DNA of 64,000 nt from Nymphaea colorata (Eukaryota; Streptophyta; Magnoliopsida; Nymphaeales; Nymphaeaceae): NCBI RefSeq assembly GCF_008831285.2, contig NC_045141.1, positions 2,482,001 through 2,546,000 on the forward strand, written 5' to 3'. Below are positions 62,292-64,000 of the stretch, in pieces. Within the stretch, counting starts at the first letter, position 1. Every line of letters begins with the position of its first letter. The translations under genes and the position numbers were made by a program. The notes beneath the pieces are model-generated. The model was not told the DNA's origin. It was given only the letters and a program-made list of their open reading frames with translations, and ran no database searches.

Positions 62292-62429
62292 TGCCCCTCA
62301 TCACACCCTCTTATTCATTCAACACGCCCCATTCTCTCTCTCTCTCCCCCCCCCCCCCCTCTGTCTCTCTCCAACTGTCCACGCCACTCTTTTTTGTGTC
62401 TCTCATCCACCTTTTTGCAAGCTGTTACC

Positions 62430-62555
62430 ATGGCTTCCTCCAACTGTCAAATTTCTGTAGTGTCATTGACCCTAGAAATGTCAACAGATTGGATCCAATA
62501 TACCTTTTACCATATCCAATTTTTTGGATATTCATATATTCAAATTCCAACTTGA
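62430..62555 (+). CDS. Short 5' exon-like frame, MASSNCQISV
   Basis: The ATG at 62430 is in a good plant context (TTACCATGGCT), 140 bp after the TATA box. The frame MASSNCQISVVSLTLEMSTD runs on to a stop at 62553 but enters a degenerate repeat region at about 62490. It may be the first exon of a gene whose body was displaced or lost, or a chance frame. No domain is recognisable. Confidence 0.3.
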   Translation: MASSNCQISVVSLTLEMSTDWIQYTFYHIQFFGYSYIQIPT

Positions 62556-62800
62556 ATTCGAATTCAGATAAAAAAAAATTATACCATATCCAAATCCAAC
62601 TTTAAAATCTACATCTGAATCCTATCCAAATTCAATTTTTAAATTATATTTGAATCCAATCTGAATCTAACTTTTAAGTTATAACTGACTCCGACTTTTA
62701 AGTTATATCTGAATCTGAATCCGATTTATGACTTTTAAGCCATATGCAAATCTGATCCAAATCTAACTTTTAAATACTATCCAATTCGAAATGTAATTTT
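62490..62800. repeat. Degenerate tandem repeat of approximately 30 bp
   Basis: Repeated phrases such as ATCCAAATCCAACTTT, ATCCAAATTCAATTTTTAAA, AATCTAACTTTTAAG and GACTTTTAAGTTATATCTGA. The unit boundaries are blurred; similar text is common near ends of some plant DNA transposons. Confidence 0.55.
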
Positions 62801-64000
62801 ATTAATTAGCTAAGTTTAAAAAATATGTATCGACATTCATAATTTGAATACTAGTCAAACAGAATAAAATAAACAAAAACATATATTTTATGCCCATCAA
62901 ACATTTTGTTTGTTAAACCAAATAACTACATGGCATACACTTCAAGGAGAATCAGCGAACAGGTTCACACAGGCTGGACACATGATATCAGGAGAAAAAA
63001 AGAAGGATCAGTCAAACTGCTTTACAAAGCCAAAGATAATCTCCAACTACCGCTAAATATACCAGTAGAGTTACATTGCAATGTAAAAGCCAACATGTGA
63101 GAATAAAAAAGAAAGGTAACAAGAAAGGCATGCATACCTTGTCAACATTCACAACTGGTGCGTACTTCTCGGGCAGTGATTTCTACTTATCAAACAAGAA
63201 ATCGACCCTTGCGTCCACTTTTGCAGTGTTATGCATGCCTTTATTGCTGACTCCATGATGTCAACAATGAAAGAGAAAATTTCTTCACAAGGTATTGGGG
63301 TAGGAAACTTTTCACCCTCAAAAATCAGTTTTACAGACCATTTAAGATATATAATTTTTAACATCCAGATCACAATGGAGAAGACAAACAAAGTTTTGGA
63401 GTACACATGCACAGACACAAAGTATACATATGGATATGCATGTGTGCAAATAAAGAGAAGATTTCCTCATAATTTCCTTCAGTTGGAACCTTCAAAGGAG
63501 AAAATGTCTTACACCTTGGAATCTCATGCTGCACCTCAATACAAAGTGAACATGAATGGATATGGGACGTGTTAAGTTAAAAGAAACTTTTTGTAAATTG
63601 TAAAATAAGCCTTAGCCTCTTTTGTAAAGTGTAATAATGGAAAACTTTAAATGCAAAAATGTAAAAGAAATAACTTTTCATGAATTAGAAAATGAGTCCC
63701 TATTGGAAATTGTAACGAAAGAAAAGTACAAAAGAAAACGTCCAACTCAGGAAACCCCAATGCATTTTTCCTTTTTTTCTGCCTCTATCCATGAACTTTG
63801 GAGCCACTCCTCCTGCAGTAGCCAGGTGCTCTTCTTCTTTTCTGCTTCTCTTCTTCTTATGAAGTTTGCCACACCAAAGCAGCACCCCCAGCCAATCCCC
63901 CATAGCATATACACAAGTTAGCAACCAAACAGGCATATGCATGACACAAAATATTCCCGAGTAAGCAGTCAATGACCATGATAGCTTAAAAGCACATTGG
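62801..64000. other. Unassigned right-hand end
   Basis: No conserved protein identified. A minus-strand stretch ending at 63136 reads LPEKYAPVVNVDK just before a GTATGC donor-like site, but an in-frame stop lies a few codons upstream. The last 400 bp include a CT/TTC-rich segment on the plus strand. Confidence 0.4.

Overview
The window is plant nuclear DNA, from an angiosperm with a repeat-rich genome. It shows GT-AG introns, initiator-Met-tRNA primer sites of Ty1/copia retrotransposons, hAT, CACTA-like and PIF/Harbinger-like DNA transposons, and a plant-mobile-domain fragment. No bacterial or organellar gene is visible. The species cannot be named from the sequence.

Only one conserved host gene is recognised: a plus-strand SET-domain protein of the SETD3/SETD4/Rubisco-LSMT-like class. 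Six exons of it are seen (4613-4689, 4792-4989, 5177-5366, 23826-23998, 44673-44770, 44850-44982). Its 5' exons lie outside or upstream. The exons join in phase across introns of 102, 187, 18459, 20674 and 79 bp, so about 40 kb of the window is the 3' half of a single gene. Most of the recognisable content of the two giant introns is transposable elements.

Layout. 1-2208: end of a hAT element with a spliced transposase gene. 2209-4296: minus-strand copia remnant split by a solo LTR. 4613-5366: SET exons. 5367-23825: giant intron 1. It holds a four-level nest: copia A (6327-19222) contains copia B (10352-15072) and copia C (15685-18951), and C contains hAT-like element D (16417-17673). It also holds hAT-like element E (19815-22212), interrupted by internally deleted copia F (20294-22171). 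All these insertions have visible target-site duplications. 23999-44672: giant intron 2. It holds two nested long solo LTRs (25608-31477), a full-length minus-strand copia I (31632-37100), copia fragments J, H and G, a third truncated long LTR and hAT-like copies M and N. 44983 onward: the gene's 3' flank, then mostly unassigned AT-rich DNA. That flank contains a CACTA-like end (about 50817-51166), a PIF/Harbinger-like element (54046-56409), a foldback element with approximately 1-kb inverted arms around a plant-mobile-domain fragment (about 57290-60440), and an orphan TATA box with a short 5' exon near 62.3-62.5 kb.

The most notable system is the A/B pair. Both lack nearly all of gag and both carry His instead of the second catalytic Asp of integrase. 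Yet both have LTR pairs and perfect 5-bp target duplications, which implies a non-autonomous lineage moved by proteins supplied in trans. Positions were read by eye; splice sites and element ends are exact where a duplication or splice consensus is quoted and approximate where stated.
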